Shown here: one piece after another, positions 55,820-64,000 of the stretch
Layout of the letters: every line of letters starts with the position of its first letter
Position numbering within the stretch: position 1 is the first letter of the stretch
Assembly (NCBI RefSeq): GCF_002242685.1
Contig: NZ_NBIM01000004.1
Location: 1-64,000 of the forward strand
From: Oceanimonas doudoroffii
GTDB lineage: Bacteria; Pseudomonadota; Gammaproteobacteria; Enterobacterales; Aeromonadaceae
Length of the DNA: 64,000 bases
Direction of reading: 5' to 3'
Program-made: the position numbers and the translations under genes
The notes under the pieces: model-generated
Told to the model about the DNA's origin: nothing
What the model saw: only the letters and a program-made list of their open reading frames with translations
Database searches by the model: none

Positions 55820-58252
55820 TTACAGCGCTGCCAACAGCTGCCACAGATCCGCCTGCACGGCGGCGGCGGTCACTTCCCGGCCGGCGCCGGGCCCTTGAAT
55901 CACCATGGGGTTCTGGCGGTAGTGGCGGGTTTCAATGGCAAAGACATTATCTCCCGGACGCAGAGGCACAAAGGGATGGTTGGCGGGTACCACTTCCAGC
56001 CCCACGCTGGCTTCCCTGGTTTCGGCATTGAATCGGGCCACGTGGCGCAGCACGCCGCCCTGGTGTTGCGCCTCGGCCAGCCGCTCGGCCAGAACCACAT
56101 CGAGCCGGTGCAGGCGGTCCAGGGCCTCACCTTTGCCCAGACCGGCCAGTTCGTCGGGCACCAGGCTGGCGACTTTCACCTGCTCGGGGTCGAGGTCAAA
56201 GCCGGCTTCCCGGGCCAGGATCACCAGCTTGCGCTTCACATCCTGACCGTTGAGATCTTCCCGCGGATCGGGCTCGGTTAGACCCTGCTGCCAGGCCTGC
56301 AGCACCAGGTCCGAAAACGGCCGGCTGCCGTCGTAATTCTGGAACAGCCAGCTCAGGCTGCCGGAAAACACACCGCTGATGGCACGGATCTGTTCGCCCG
56401 ACTGGCGCAGTTGGTGCAGGCTGCTCTGCACCGGCAGGCCGGCGCCCACGGTGGCATTGCTGAGAAACTTCACCCTGTGCTCTGCCAGGAGCTGCTTCAG
56501 CCCGAGGTAAAACGCCTGCTCGGCGGCCCCGGCCTGCTTGTTGGCGGCAATCAGATGAATATGCTGCTGCACCAGGGCCGGGTAGTACTGCACCAGGCTG
56601 TCGGACGCGGTACAGTCCAGCGCCACCATGGTGTCAAAGCCGTGCTCTTCCAGGTTCTCCAGCCAGTCGGGCCAGACCACACCCTGGGGGCTGAAGTCGT
56701 TGAGCACTCGATCCACTTCCAGTCCCTGGCTGGCGAGCATGGCCCCTTGCGAATCAAACACGCCATACAGGGTCAGGCGCAGGTTGAGCTCCTGCTCCAG
56801 CCGCGCCTTCTGCTCCTTGTACAGCCGCAGCCAGGCCTGGCCGATGTTGCCCCGGCCAAACAGCAGCACGCCCACTCGGCGGGGCCGGCTGAACAGGCTC
56901 TGGTGCAGCCGCAGCAGCAAGGGATCCAGGGCGGTCTTGCGCACCACACCCACCAGGCTGAGGCCATTCTTCGCGGGCTGAATAAACTCCAGCGGCTGCT
57001 CGTTGAGGGCGTGGTAGAACTGCAGGCACTGCTCGGCCTGGGCAGTAACGTTCTTGCCGATCAGGGCCACCAGGGAAAAACCTTCCCGCTGCTGCAGGTC
57101 TTCAAAGCCGCCGGCGGGCTGGTGGTCCCTGAGCTGCAGAAAGGCCTGCTCGGCCTGCTCGCGAGTGTAGGCAAGCTGCCACAGTTTGCGATCGGGGCGG
57201 CGTTTGCACGCCAGGGGCGCCAGTCCTCGTTTACCAAGCCATTCGGTCAGGGCGTCCACCCGTTCCTGATAGCGATCGGAAATGGTCATTTCCACCAGTA
57301 CGGTGTCGTCCACCGCGGTGACGATGCGCGCGCCCTGCTCCCGCCGCGGCCGGCGCTCAATGCGAGTATGGCCGTCGTCCGGATGATAGCTGCAGCGCAG
57401 CATCAGCTGCTGGCGGCTGGCCGCTACCGGCCCCAGGGTACGGCTGTGCAGTACCGGCGAGCCCAGCCGGGCCAGCTCGGCGGCCTCGGGCAACGACAGC
57501 CGGGTCAGCAGATGCGCCTCGGGTATGCGCCGGGGGTCGGCGCTGAACACGCCGGGCACATCACTCCAGATGGTGGTGTGGCTGCTGTCGGCCAGGGCCG
57601 CCAGCAGGGTGGCGCTAAAATCGGAGCCGTTGCGCCCCAGCAACCGAGTATTGCCCTCGTTGTCCGCGGCGATAAAGCCGGTGACCACCAGCATGCGCTG
57701 CGGGTGCTCCGCCAGTATGCCGGCCAGCAGCCGGCGGGATTCGTCTTCCTGCACCCGCACCGGCGTGCCGGACACCCGCAGAAAGCGGCGCGCGTCCAGG
57801 CTGGCGGCGGGCTGCCCCTGGTTGCACAGCACCCGCGCCAGCAACCGGGACGACCACAGCTCGCCGAACGACTGAATAAAGCTGCGCTGGCCGTCGTCCA
57901 GCCGGCTTTGCTCCAGTACCCGCGCAATGGTGACGATATCGTCATCCAGGGCCGCCAGCAGCGGCGCCGCCTCGGCCTCGGGCAGTGAGGTTTCAATCAG
58001 GTTGCGCTGAAAGGCATGCAGCCCGGCCAGCGCCTCGGGGGCGGCGGTGTCGCCGCTGGCGAACAGGCTGAGCAGCTCGATCAGCCGGTTGGTGGTCTTG
58101 CCCGGGGCCGACACCACGATCAGGGCGTCGGGTTGTTGCAGTTTGTGAATAATGCCGGCTACCCGGTGAAAACAGGCGGCATCGGCCAGGCTGCTGCCGC
58201 CAAACTTGTGCACCGGTCGCTGAACGCCGGCCTCGGGCTCGAGAATGGTCAT
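55820..58252 (-). CDS. metL: Bifunctional aspartokinase II / homoserine dehydrogenase II
   Basis: The enzyme makes aspartyl phosphate and later reduces aspartate semialdehyde to homoserine for methionine synthesis. The 810-aa length equals E. coli MetL. The aspartokinase half starts VHKFGGSSLADAACFHRVAG and includes RLLGRNGSDFSATL. The homoserine dehydrogenase half from about residue 460 has VLLFGRGNIGQAWL, IHLIAANKQAG and the substrate loop FLSNATVGAGLPV. It starts directly after the metB stop (TAAATG), so the two are one operon controlled by MetJ. Confidence 0.98.
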   Translation of the reverse strand: MTILEPEAGVQRPVHKFGGSSLADAACFHRVAGIIHKLQQPDALIVVSAPGKTTNRLIELLSLFASGDTAAPEALAGLHAFQRNLIETSLPEAEAAPLLAALDDDIVTIARVLEQSRLDDGQRSFIQSFGELWSSRLLARVLCNQGQPAASLDARRFLRVSGTPVRVQEDESRRLLAGILAEHPQRMLVVTGFIAADNEGNTRLLGRNGSDFSATLLAALADSSHTTIWSDVPGVFSADPRRIPEAHLLTRLSLPEAAELARLGSPVLHSRTLGPVAASRQQLMLRCSYHPDDGHTRIERRPRREQGARIVTAVDDTVLVEMTISDRYQERVDALTEWLGKRGLAPLACKRRPDRKLWQLAYTREQAEQAFLQLRDHQPAGGFEDLQQREGFSLVALIGKNVTAQAEQCLQFYHALNEQPLEFIQPAKNGLSLVGVVRKTALDPLLLRLHQSLFSRPRRVGVLLFGRGNIGQAWLRLYKEQKARLEQELNLRLTLYGVFDSQGAMLASQGLEVDRVLNDFSPQGVVWPDWLENLEEHGFDTMVALDCTASDSLVQYYPALVQQHIHLIAANKQAGAAEQAFYLGLKQLLAEHRVKFLSNATVGAGLPVQSSLHQLRQSGEQIRAISGVFSGSLSWLFQNYDGSRPFSDLVLQAWQQGLTEPDPREDLNGQDVKRKLVILAREAGFDLDPEQVKVASLVPDELAGLGKGEALDRLHRLDVVLAERLAEAQHQGGVLRHVARFNAETREASVGLEVVPANHPFVPLRPGDNVFAIETRHYRQNPMVIQGPGAGREVTAAAVQADLWQLLAAL

Positions 58253-59413
58253 TTACTTGCTGAGTACCTTGAATGCGTTTTCCAAATCGTGGATCAGATC
58301 ACCACCGTCCTCAATGCCGACGGACACCCGCAGCAGCTGCTGGCTGATGCCGGCCTCGGCCAGAGCCTCCGGGCTCATGGCGGCGTGGGTCATGGTGGCC
58401 GGGTGGGCGATCAGGCTTTCCACCCCGCCCAGGGATTCGGCCAGGGAGAACAGCTGCAGCTGCTGCAGGAAGGCCTTGAGCCCGGCCTCGTCGGCATCCA
58501 GCTCAAAGCTGAGCATGGCGCCAAAGCCGGCCTGCTGGCGAGCGGCAATGTCGTGGCCCGGATTGCCCGGCAGGCTGGGATGATACACCGCCTTGACCCT
58601 GGGCTGGGTTTGCAGAAAGGCCACCAGCGCCTCGGCGTTTTCACAGTGCTGGCGCATGCGCACCCCAAGGGTGCGCAGGCCGCGCAGGGTCAGGTAGTTG
58701 TCAAAGGCGGAACCAGTCAGGCCCAGACAGTTGGCCCACCAGCGCAGTTGCTCGGCCAGATCCGGATCCGCCGCCACCACGGCGCCACCCAGGGCGTCGG
58801 AATGGCCATTGATGTATTTGGTGGTGGAATGCAGCACCAGGTCGGCGCCCAGTTTCAGCGGCTGCTGCAGCGCCGGCGACAGAAAGGTGTTGTCCACCAC
58901 GCTGAGCGCGCCCACGGCCCGGGCGGCGGCGCACAGCGCCTGAATGTCCACCACCCGCAGCAGCGGGTTGGACGGCGTTTCAATCCACAGCATGCGCGGC
59001 TGGCGCGCCATGACCGCGGCCAGGGCGTCGGCATCGGTCTGATCCACATAGGCCAGTTCAAACAGGCCCTTGGCGGCCAGGGAGTTGAACAGCCGCTGGC
59101 TGCCGCCGTAACAATCGTGGGGCACCACCAGCAGGTCACCGGGCTGCAGCTGTGAGGTCACGATCAGATTGATGGCGCCCAGGCCACTGGCGGTGACCGC
59201 CGCACCGGCACCGCCTTCCAGGTGGGTCAGGGCGTCAAGCAGGGTCTGGCGGGTGGGGTTGCCGGAGCGGGCGTAATCGAACTGCCGCTTCTGGTTGAAG
59301 TCGGCAAAGGAATAGGTGCTGCTCAGGTAGATGGGCGGTACCACGGCCCCATGCTGCGTGTCGCTCTCAAGGCCGGTACGAACGGCGTGGGTCTGAGTCT
59401 TGTAAGTCGGCAT
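58253..59413 (-). CDS. metB: Cystathionine gamma-synthase
   Basis: This PLP enzyme condenses O-succinylhomoserine with cysteine to cystathionine. The 386-aa product matches E. coli MetB in length. The PLP lysine lies in LVLHSTTKYINGHSD (near residue 198), and SSTYSFADFNQKRQFDYARS is the family N-terminal block. I start it at MPTYKTQ behind AAGGAGAAGG. The frame runs open a further 42 codons but crosses the MetJ operators. Confidence 0.96.
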   Translation of the reverse strand: MPTYKTQTHAVRTGLESDTQHGAVVPPIYLSSTYSFADFNQKRQFDYARSGNPTRQTLLDALTHLEGGAGAAVTASGLGAINLIVTSQLQPGDLLVVPHDCYGGSQRLFNSLAAKGLFELAYVDQTDADALAAVMARQPRMLWIETPSNPLLRVVDIQALCAAARAVGALSVVDNTFLSPALQQPLKLGADLVLHSTTKYINGHSDALGGAVVAADPDLAEQLRWWANCLGLTGSAFDNYLTLRGLRTLGVRMRQHCENAEALVAFLQTQPRVKAVYHPSLPGNPGHDIAARQQAGFGAMLSFELDADEAGLKAFLQQLQLFSLAESLGGVESLIAHPATMTHAAMSPEALAEAGISQQLLRVSVGIEDGGDLIHDLENAFKVLSK

Positions 59414-59484
59414 GTCCTTCTCCTTTGCGCACGGCAGCCTGAAACGAAGATTTTCAAGAAGCGCACAGTAACCCAGGGAACAAA

Positions 59485-59516
59485 AGCCGTCAAGCCATCT
59501 GGACGGCTGAAAGGCT
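59485..59516. promoter_or_regulatory. Tandem MetJ operators (met boxes)
   Basis: Four consecutive octamers AGCCGTCA, AGCCATCT, GGACGGCT and GAAAGGCT lie head to tail. The first three each match AGACGTCT at six of eight positions, the fourth less well. Tandem 8-bp arrays are the hallmark of MetJ binding. They sit between divergent metB and metJ and should repress both when S-adenosylmethionine is abundant. Confidence 0.85.
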
Positions 59517-59589
59517 TTGCCGTTGGATTGCCAATACAAAAAGCAGGGGTTACAATTCGCCGGAATTAATTTCCGAACGCAGGTGGACG

Positions 59590-59916
59590 ATGAAAACTGA
59601 ATGGAACGGCGACTATATCAGTCCTTACGCCGAGCACGGCAAGAAAAGCGAGCAGGTCAAAAAGATCACCGTTTCCATCCCGCTCAAGGTACTCAAGGTA
59701 CTGACCGACGAGCGCACCCGTCGTCAGGTCAACAACCTGCGCCATGCCACCAACAGCGAGCTGCTGTGCGAGGCGTTTCTGCACGCCTACACCGGCCAGC
59801 CCCTGCCCCAGGACGACGACCTGCGCAAGGACGTACCCGACCAGATTCCGGCCCACGCCCGGGAAATCATGACCGCACTGGGCATTGAAATCGAGGATTT
59901 CGGCCAGGACGATTAA
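59590..59916 (+). CDS. metJ: Methionine repressor MetJ
   Basis: MetJ is a ribbon-helix-helix repressor that uses S-adenosylmethionine as corepressor. The 108-aa product has the DNA-contacting strand [20 protein letters not shown] (about residues 23-42) and [20 protein letters not shown]. It is divergent from metBL across the met boxes at 59485-59516 and ends before a bidirectional hairpin. Confidence 0.98.
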   Translation: MKTEWNGDYISPYAEHGKKSEQVKKITVSIPLKVLKVLTDERTRRQVNNLRHATNSELLCEAFLHAYTGQPLPQDDDLRKDVPDQIPAHAREIMTALGIEIEDFGQDD

Positions 59917-59942
59917 ACAAGGGCGGCCATGGCCGCCCTTGT
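59917..59942. terminator. Bidirectional hairpin between metJ and cysQ
   Basis: The palindromic stem ACAAGGGCGGCC/GGCCGCCCTTGT (59917-59928 with 59931-59942) lies between convergent genes. T tracts are short on both sides, so termination efficiency is uncertain. Confidence 0.75.
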
Positions 59943-59947
59943 TGTAT

Positions 59948-60763
59948 TCAGGCTTTCCCCCGCAGAATCCGGTTCCAGGGCAGGCCTTCGTCCCCCAGGG
60001 TGATGAAGTTGGGGTTGATCAGGCTGTCGCGCTCGTTATAGCTGAGCCGCGCCAGTCCCAGATCCAGAATGCGTCCCCCCGCCTCTTCCACAATGCACTG
60101 GGTGGCGCCGGTGTCCCACTCGCCGGTGGGGCCGATACGTATGTACAGATCCGCCTCACCTTCCGCCACCAGGCACGACTTGAGCGAGCTTGAGCCCAGG
60201 GGCAGCAGGCGATAGTCCAGATCGTCGGTAAGCCGGGAGCGCACCCAGTCCACGTTCTGCCGTCGGCTGATGGCAATGCACAGGCTGCCCACCGGCTTGT
60301 CGGCGGCATAATGCCGGGCGTGGATTTGGATGACCTCGCCATTGGCCTCCTTGAAGGCCCCCTGGCCATGCACCGCGTAATACATAAGATCGTGTACCGG
60401 GCCATAGACCACCCCCAGTACCGGCTTGCCGTGTTCAATCAGTGCGATCATGGTGGAGAAGTCACCGCTGCCGGCAATGAACTCCTGGGTGCCATCCAGC
60501 GGATCCACCAGCCAGTAGCGGGGCCAGGTGCAGCGCTCGGACAGCGGAATGTTGCCGCCTTCTTCCGACAATACCGGCACGTCCGCCAGGGCGCGTAGGG
60601 CCTGGTCGAGGTAAGCATGGGCGGCCAGATCGGCGCTGGTTACCGGGCTGTCGTCGTCCTTGCTTTCGGCCTGATACTCGCCGCTGTTATACATTGACAG
60701 GATCAGCCTGCCGGCCTCACGGGCTGCCGCCTTTACCCCCGGCAACAGGGCACTGGTATCCAT
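59948..60763 (-). CDS. cysQ: 3'(2'),5'-bisphosphate nucleotidase CysQ
   Basis: CysQ removes the 3-prime phosphate from PAP(S), by-products of sulfate assimilation. The 271-aa inositol-monophosphatase-fold protein has the metal motifs LVDPLDGTQEFI and GEWDTGATQCIVEEAGG, and VLSEEGG upstream. It lies 2 bp after nudE, so the two form an operon. Confidence 0.96.
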   Translation of the reverse strand: MDTSALLPGVKAAAREAGRLILSMYNSGEYQAESKDDDSPVTSADLAAHAYLDQALRALADVPVLSEEGGNIPLSERCTWPRYWLVDPLDGTQEFIAGSGDFSTMIALIEHGKPVLGVVYGPVHDLMYYAVHGQGAFKEANGEVIQIHARHYAADKPVGSLCIAISRRQNVDWVRSRLTDDLDYRLLPLGSSSLKSCLVAEGEADLYIRIGPTGEWDTGATQCIVEEAGGRILDLGLARLSYNERDSLINPNFITLGDEGLPWNRILRGKA

Positions 60764-60765
60764 GA

Positions 60766-61323
60766 TTATTCCTCTTTATTCAGCCAGTCCTGCAATAAAA
60801 ACAGGCCGCAGATGCTGCGCGCCTCGGAAAAGTCGGGTCGGGCCATCAGCTCGTCCAGCCGGCTCAGGGGCCAGGGCACCACTTCCAGCGGTTCGGGCTC
60901 GTCCCCTTCCCGCTGTTCCGGATACAAATTCCGTGCCAGTAGAATGTCCATGCGGCTGCCAAAGTAACCGGGGGCCAGGCTGACCTGCTTGAGCGGGACA
61001 AGCGTACGGGCGCCGTAACCCACCTCTTCCATCAGCTCCCGGTTGCCCGCCTCCAGGGCGGTCTCACCGGGATCGATAAGCCCCTTGGGAAACCCGAGCT
61101 CGTAGCTGTGGGTGCCGGCGGAGTATTCCCGAATCAACAAAATGGTGTCGTCGTCCAGCATGGGCACCAGCATGACGGCACCGCGACCGCCGCCACGCAT
61201 GCGCTCATAGACTCGCTCAACGCCGTTGCTGAAGCGCAGGTGTACCGATTCCACGCGAAACAGGCGGCTTTCCGCCACCAGTTCGGTATGCAGTATCTGG
61301 GGTTTTTGCTTGTTGTCGGCCAT
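60766..61323 (-). CDS. nudE: ADP compounds hydrolase NudE
   Basis: NudE hydrolyses ADP-ribose, Ap3A and NADH. The 185-aa product has the Nudix box GFPKGLIDPGETALEAGNRE followed by LMEEVGYG, and aligns over its full length with E. coli NudE (FSNGVERVYERMRGGGRG). It is divergent from hslR and in an operon with cysQ, an order conserved in gammaproteobacteria. Confidence 0.95.
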   Translation of the reverse strand: MADNKQKPQILHTELVAESRLFRVESVHLRFSNGVERVYERMRGGGRGAVMLVPMLDDDTILLIREYSAGTHSYELGFPKGLIDPGETALEAGNRELMEEVGYGARTLVPLKQVSLAPGYFGSRMDILLARNLYPEQREGDEPEPLEVVPWPLSRLDELMARPDFSEARSICGLFLLQDWLNKEE

Positions 61324-61420
61324 GGCCCGTCCCGTTTTTTGACTCGCCCTGACATGAGGTTATCGCAACTGGCGGCCAACGTCTGCCGCAGAATGAACAC
61401 AATGGGAGATTTGCTTGCGC

Positions 61421-61451
61421 TTGCATGCCAAAGCAGGCCATCTGATATAAT
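61421..61451 (+). promoter_or_regulatory. Candidate hslRO promoter
   Basis: An extended -10 TGATATAAT (61443-61451) has a -35-like TTGCAT (61421-61426) at 19-bp spacing, 32 bp before the hslR start. I see no convincing heat-shock (sigma-32) consensus. Confidence 0.55.
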
Positions 61452-61482
61452 CGTGAGCACGGTTTTGACGAGAGCGAGTACC

Positions 61483-61875
61483 ATGAACGGAAAAACGGAT
61501 TCCGTGCGGCTGGACAAATGGCTGTGGGCCGCCCGCTTTTACAAGACCCGCGGCCTGGCCCGGGAAATGATCGACGGCGGCAAGGTGCACTACAACGGTC
61601 AGCGCACCAAGCCCGGCAAACCGGTGGAAATCGGTGCCGTCATTCGCTTGCGTCAGGGGCACGACGAACGGGAAGTAGTGGTGCAGGCCCTGTCCGACAA
61701 GCGCGGCAAGGCCGAGCTGGCACAACAGCTCTACCGGGAAACACCAGAAAGCATTGAACAGCGGCAGCGCAACAGCGAGGCGCGCAGGCTCAGCAGCCAG
61801 TTTGCCCCCAGCCCCGAGCGCCGGCCCGACAAGAAAGAGAGACGTACCCTGCTCAAAATCAAGCAGGGCAACTGA
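61483..61875 (+). CDS. hslR: Heat shock protein 15 (ribosome-associated recycling factor)
   Basis: HslR binds stalled 50S subunits that carry nascent chains and helps recycle them. The 130-aa protein has an S4-type RNA-binding domain with RLDKWLWAARFYKTRGLARE and GGKVHYNGQRTKPGK, then a basic tail with RRPDKKERRTLLKIK. It is followed 18 bp later by hslO, as in E. coli. Confidence 0.96.
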   Translation: MNGKTDSVRLDKWLWAARFYKTRGLAREMIDGGKVHYNGQRTKPGKPVEIGAVIRLRQGHDEREVVVQALSDKRGKAELAQQLYRETPESIEQRQRNSEARRLSSQFAPSPERRPDKKERRTLLKIKQGN

Positions 61876-61893
61876 GCCGAAACAGGATCCATT

Positions 61894-62754
61894 ATGAGCA
61901 AACCCGATCAACTTCACCGTTATCTGTTCGACCACTACCAGGTGCGTGGCGAGCTGGTGCAACTGCAGCACAGCTTTCAGCAGATCCTCGAGGCCCAGGC
62001 CTATCCGGTGCCGGTGCAGCGCCTGCTGGGCGAGCTGCTCACCGCCACCAGCCTGCTCACCGCCACCCTCAAGTTCGAATGCCATATCACGGTGCAGCTG
62101 CAGGGCGACGGCCCGGTCAGCCTGGCGGTGATCAACGGCGATCACAACCAGCATCTGCGGGGAGTCGCGCGCTGGCAGGGCGAGGTGCCCGACAGCTCTC
62201 GGCTGGCTGACCTGGTGGGCAAGGGCTATATCGCCATCACCATCACGCCGAATGACGGCGAGCGCTATCAGGGTATAGTGGAACTGAATGAGAACTCACT
62301 GGCCGAAAGCCTGGAAAACTATTTCGCCCAGTCGGAGCAGCTGCCCACCCGCATCTGGCTGTTTACCGGCTTGACCGGCCAGCCGGCGGCGGCCGGCATG
62401 CTGCTGCAGGCCCTGCCCAGCGACGACGCCGGCCAACGCGACGACTTCGCCCACCTGGAGGCACTCACCGCCACCGTCAAGGCGGAAGAGCTGCTGCAGC
62501 TGGACGCCCAGGAAGTCCTGTACCGGCTCTATCACCAGGAAGCGGTACGGGTGTTCGATCCGCAGCCGGTACGCTTTCAGTGCACCTGTTCAAAGGAAAA
62601 GTGCGAACAGGCGCTGCTGCAGGTGGGCCAGGAAGAAGCCATGGAAATTATTCAGGAGCAGGGCAATATTGAAATGCACTGCGACTATTGCGGCCGTCAT
62701 TACCGCTTTGACGGCAGCGACGTGCAGAATCTGTTTGGCCAGACCCTGCACTAA
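61894..62754 (+). CDS. hslO: Redox-regulated chaperone Hsp33
   Basis: Hsp33 is a holdase activated by oxidation. The 286-aa product has the C-terminal zinc redox switch CTC (near residue 230) and CDYC (near 263), the CxC...CxxC arrangement intact. VLYRLYHQEAVRVFDPQPVR precedes it. It is in an operon with hslR. Confidence 0.97.
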   Translation: MSKPDQLHRYLFDHYQVRGELVQLQHSFQQILEAQAYPVPVQRLLGELLTATSLLTATLKFECHITVQLQGDGPVSLAVINGDHNQHLRGVARWQGEVPDSSRLADLVGKGYIAITITPNDGERYQGIVELNENSLAESLENYFAQSEQLPTRIWLFTGLTGQPAAAGMLLQALPSDDAGQRDDFAHLEALTATVKAEELLQLDAQEVLYRLYHQEAVRVFDPQPVRFQCTCSKEKCEQALLQVGQEEAMEIIQEQGNIEMHCDYCGRHYRFDGSDVQNLFGQTLH

Positions 62755-62774
62755 GCCGGTGCATTGATGATCAC

Positions 62775-62807
62775 GGGCGAGGCCGGTTGCCGGCCTCGCC
62801 CTATTTT
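62775..62807 (+). terminator. Intrinsic terminator after hslO
   Basis: A perfect 12-bp stem GGGCGAGGCCGG/CCGGCCTCGCCC (62775-62786 with 62790-62801, loop TTG) is followed by TATTTT. The remaining 245 bp to pckA become A/T-rich (62880-63010) and should hold the pckA promoter; no single promoter stands out. Confidence 0.92.
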
Positions 62808-63052
62808 CAACGGCAACGGCCTTTTCCTTCCCCGCCTTGCCCTGCCCCGCGCGCATAAGGCAAAATAAAGACACAGCCAATTAACAATAACACAGCATAA
62901 ATCACGCCAATTTTACCCACCTCTCCTTAATTCGTTTCGCAAAATTATAAAATTTGAAGCAGATCCCCTAATTAACATTCTGTTGTTGCTAAGCTTGGAT
63001 TTCAAAAAAACGAATAACCAACAACCCCTCTGTACCTATCCAGGAGTGAACA

Positions 63053-64000
63053 ATGACGCCCAAGGCGCAACAACTCGGCTTGTCCCGCTACGGTATTACC
63101 GACGTCACCGACGTGCTTTACAACCCTTCCTACGAGCAGCTGTTTGAAGAAGAAACCCGCGCCGATCTGGAAGGCTTTGAGAAAGGCGTGGTAACCAGCC
63201 TGGGCGCCGTCGCCGTGGATACCGGCGTGTTCACCGGCCGCTCACCCAAAGACAAGTACATCGTGCGTGACGACACCACCCGTGACACCGTGTGGTGGGC
63301 CGACCAGGGCAAAAACGACAACAAGCCCATGACCCAGGAAACCTGGGAGCAGCTCAAGGGCCTGGTCACTCAGCAGCTGTCCGGCAAGCGTCTGTTCGTG
63401 GTCGATACCTTCTGTGGCGCCAACGCCGATACTCGCCTGGCGGTGCGTTTCATTACCGAGGTGGCCTGGCAGGCCCACTTTGTTAAAAACATGTTTATTC
63501 GCCCCAGCGAAGAAGATCTGCAAAATTTCGAGCCGGACTTCGTGGTGATGAACGGCGCCAAGTGCACCAACCCCAACTGGCAGGAACAGGGCCTGAACAG
63601 CGAAAACTTCGTGGCCTTCAACCTGACCGAGCGGGTGCAGCTGATCGGCGGCACCTGGTACGGCGGCGAAATGAAGAAAGGCATGTTCTCCATGATGAAC
63701 TACCTGCTGCCGCTGAAGGGCATTGCCTCCATGCATTGCTCCGCCAACGTAGGCAAGGACGGTGACGTGGCCATCTTCTTTGGCCTGTCCGGCACCGGCA
63801 AGACCACCCTGTCCACCGATCCCAACCGTGAGTTAATCGGTGACGATGAGCACGGCTGGGACGACGACGGCGTGTTCAACTTTGAGGGCGGCTGCTATGC
63901 CAAGACCATCAAGCTGAGCAAGGAAAACGAGCCGGAAATCTACGCCGCCATTCGCCGCGACGCCCTGCTGGAAAACGTGACCGTACGGGAAGACGGCAGC
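63053..64000 (+). CDS. pckA: Phosphoenolpyruvate carboxykinase (ATP), 3-prime end cut by window
   Basis: The enzyme converts oxaloacetate to PEP with ATP, the first step of gluconeogenesis. The 316 visible residues start [15 protein letters not shown] behind CAGGAG. They include [34 protein letters not shown] and the kinase P-loop [13 protein letters not shown] with downstream GDDEHGW. The frame is open at the right edge; a full protein would be about 540 aa. With ppc at 21597, both directions of the PEP-oxaloacetate node are present. Confidence 0.98.
   Translation, partial: MTPKAQQLGLSRYGITDVTDVLYNPSYEQLFEEETRADLEGFEKGVVTSLGAVAVDTGVFTGRSPKDKYIVRDDTTRDTVWWADQGKNDNKPMTQETWEQLKGLVTQQLSGKRLFVVDTFCGANADTRLAVRFITEVAWQAHFVKNMFIRPSEEDLQNFEPDFVVMNGAKCTNPNWQEQGLNSENFVAFNLTERVQLIGGTWYGGEMKKGMFSMMNYLLPLKGIASMHCSANVGKDGDVAIFFGLSGTGKTTLSTDPNRELIGDDEHGWDDDGVFNFEGGCYAKTIKLSKENEPEIYAAIRRDALLENVTVREDGS

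Noticed and set aside
56411..57988. 525-codon plus-strand open frame opposite metL
   Set aside because: Antisense shadow; MetL is full length and conserved.

Overview
The window is dense, GC-rich proteobacterial chromosome. The ribosomal-protein order, argCBFGH with a divergent argE, metJ opposite metBL, and the cysQ-nudE-hslR-hslO-pckA order all point to a gammaproteobacterium. My best guess is Aeromonadales (an Oceanimonas/Zobellella-like marine genus), inferred from protein similarity and gene order only. No tRNA, IS element, prophage or CRISPR array is visible. The left edge cuts an rRNA operon just before 16S; the right edge cuts pckA.

Layout. 1-211: leader, boxA and tandem P1/P2 promoters of a leftward rrn operon. 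391-502: sixteen perfect copies of a 7-bp repeat. 577-14435: the S10, spc and alpha ribosomal operons, all leftward, with rpmJ, secY and rpoA; the S10 and alpha leaders are visible. 14554-21484: arginine biosynthesis, argCBFGH leftward and argE rightward, with ArgR-like sites between. 21597-25873: ppc, a BASS-family transporter and ybaK. 26017-30868: a probably Fur-controlled operon of two imelysin-like lipoproteins, a di-haem DUF1111 protein and a DUF1513 protein. 31027-31754: a GlsB-like membrane protein and a Nudix hydrolase. 31827-38613: a complete tetronate (L-threonate / D-erythronate) catabolic operon ltnD-otnK-otnC-otnI-deoR-denD-gntP, leftward.

39114-55613 is the accessory-looking part. 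It holds a flavin monooxygenase, a Rid protein lacking the RidA catalytic Arg, a DUF1028 protein, a complete TRAP transporter with a universal stress protein, an M20 deacetylase, an APC permease, a class III aminotransferase behind a leader with four consecutive inverted repeats, an HDAC-like amidohydrolase, an MFS transporter, a decayed aspartase gene, a PuuC-like aldehyde dehydrogenase and a LysR regulator. I read it as a catabolic island for (N-acylated) amines or omega-amino acids; the substrate cannot be named from sequence. It is the best candidate here for an undescribed system. 55820-64000 is conserved chromosome again: metL, metB, metJ with tandem met boxes, cysQ, nudE, hslR, hslO and the start of pckA.

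The genes combine into translation and secretion machinery, arginine and methionine biosynthesis, anaplerosis (ppc and pckA), iron-linked envelope proteins, and two catabolic modules that face each other across a 500-bp regulatory region (38614-39113).
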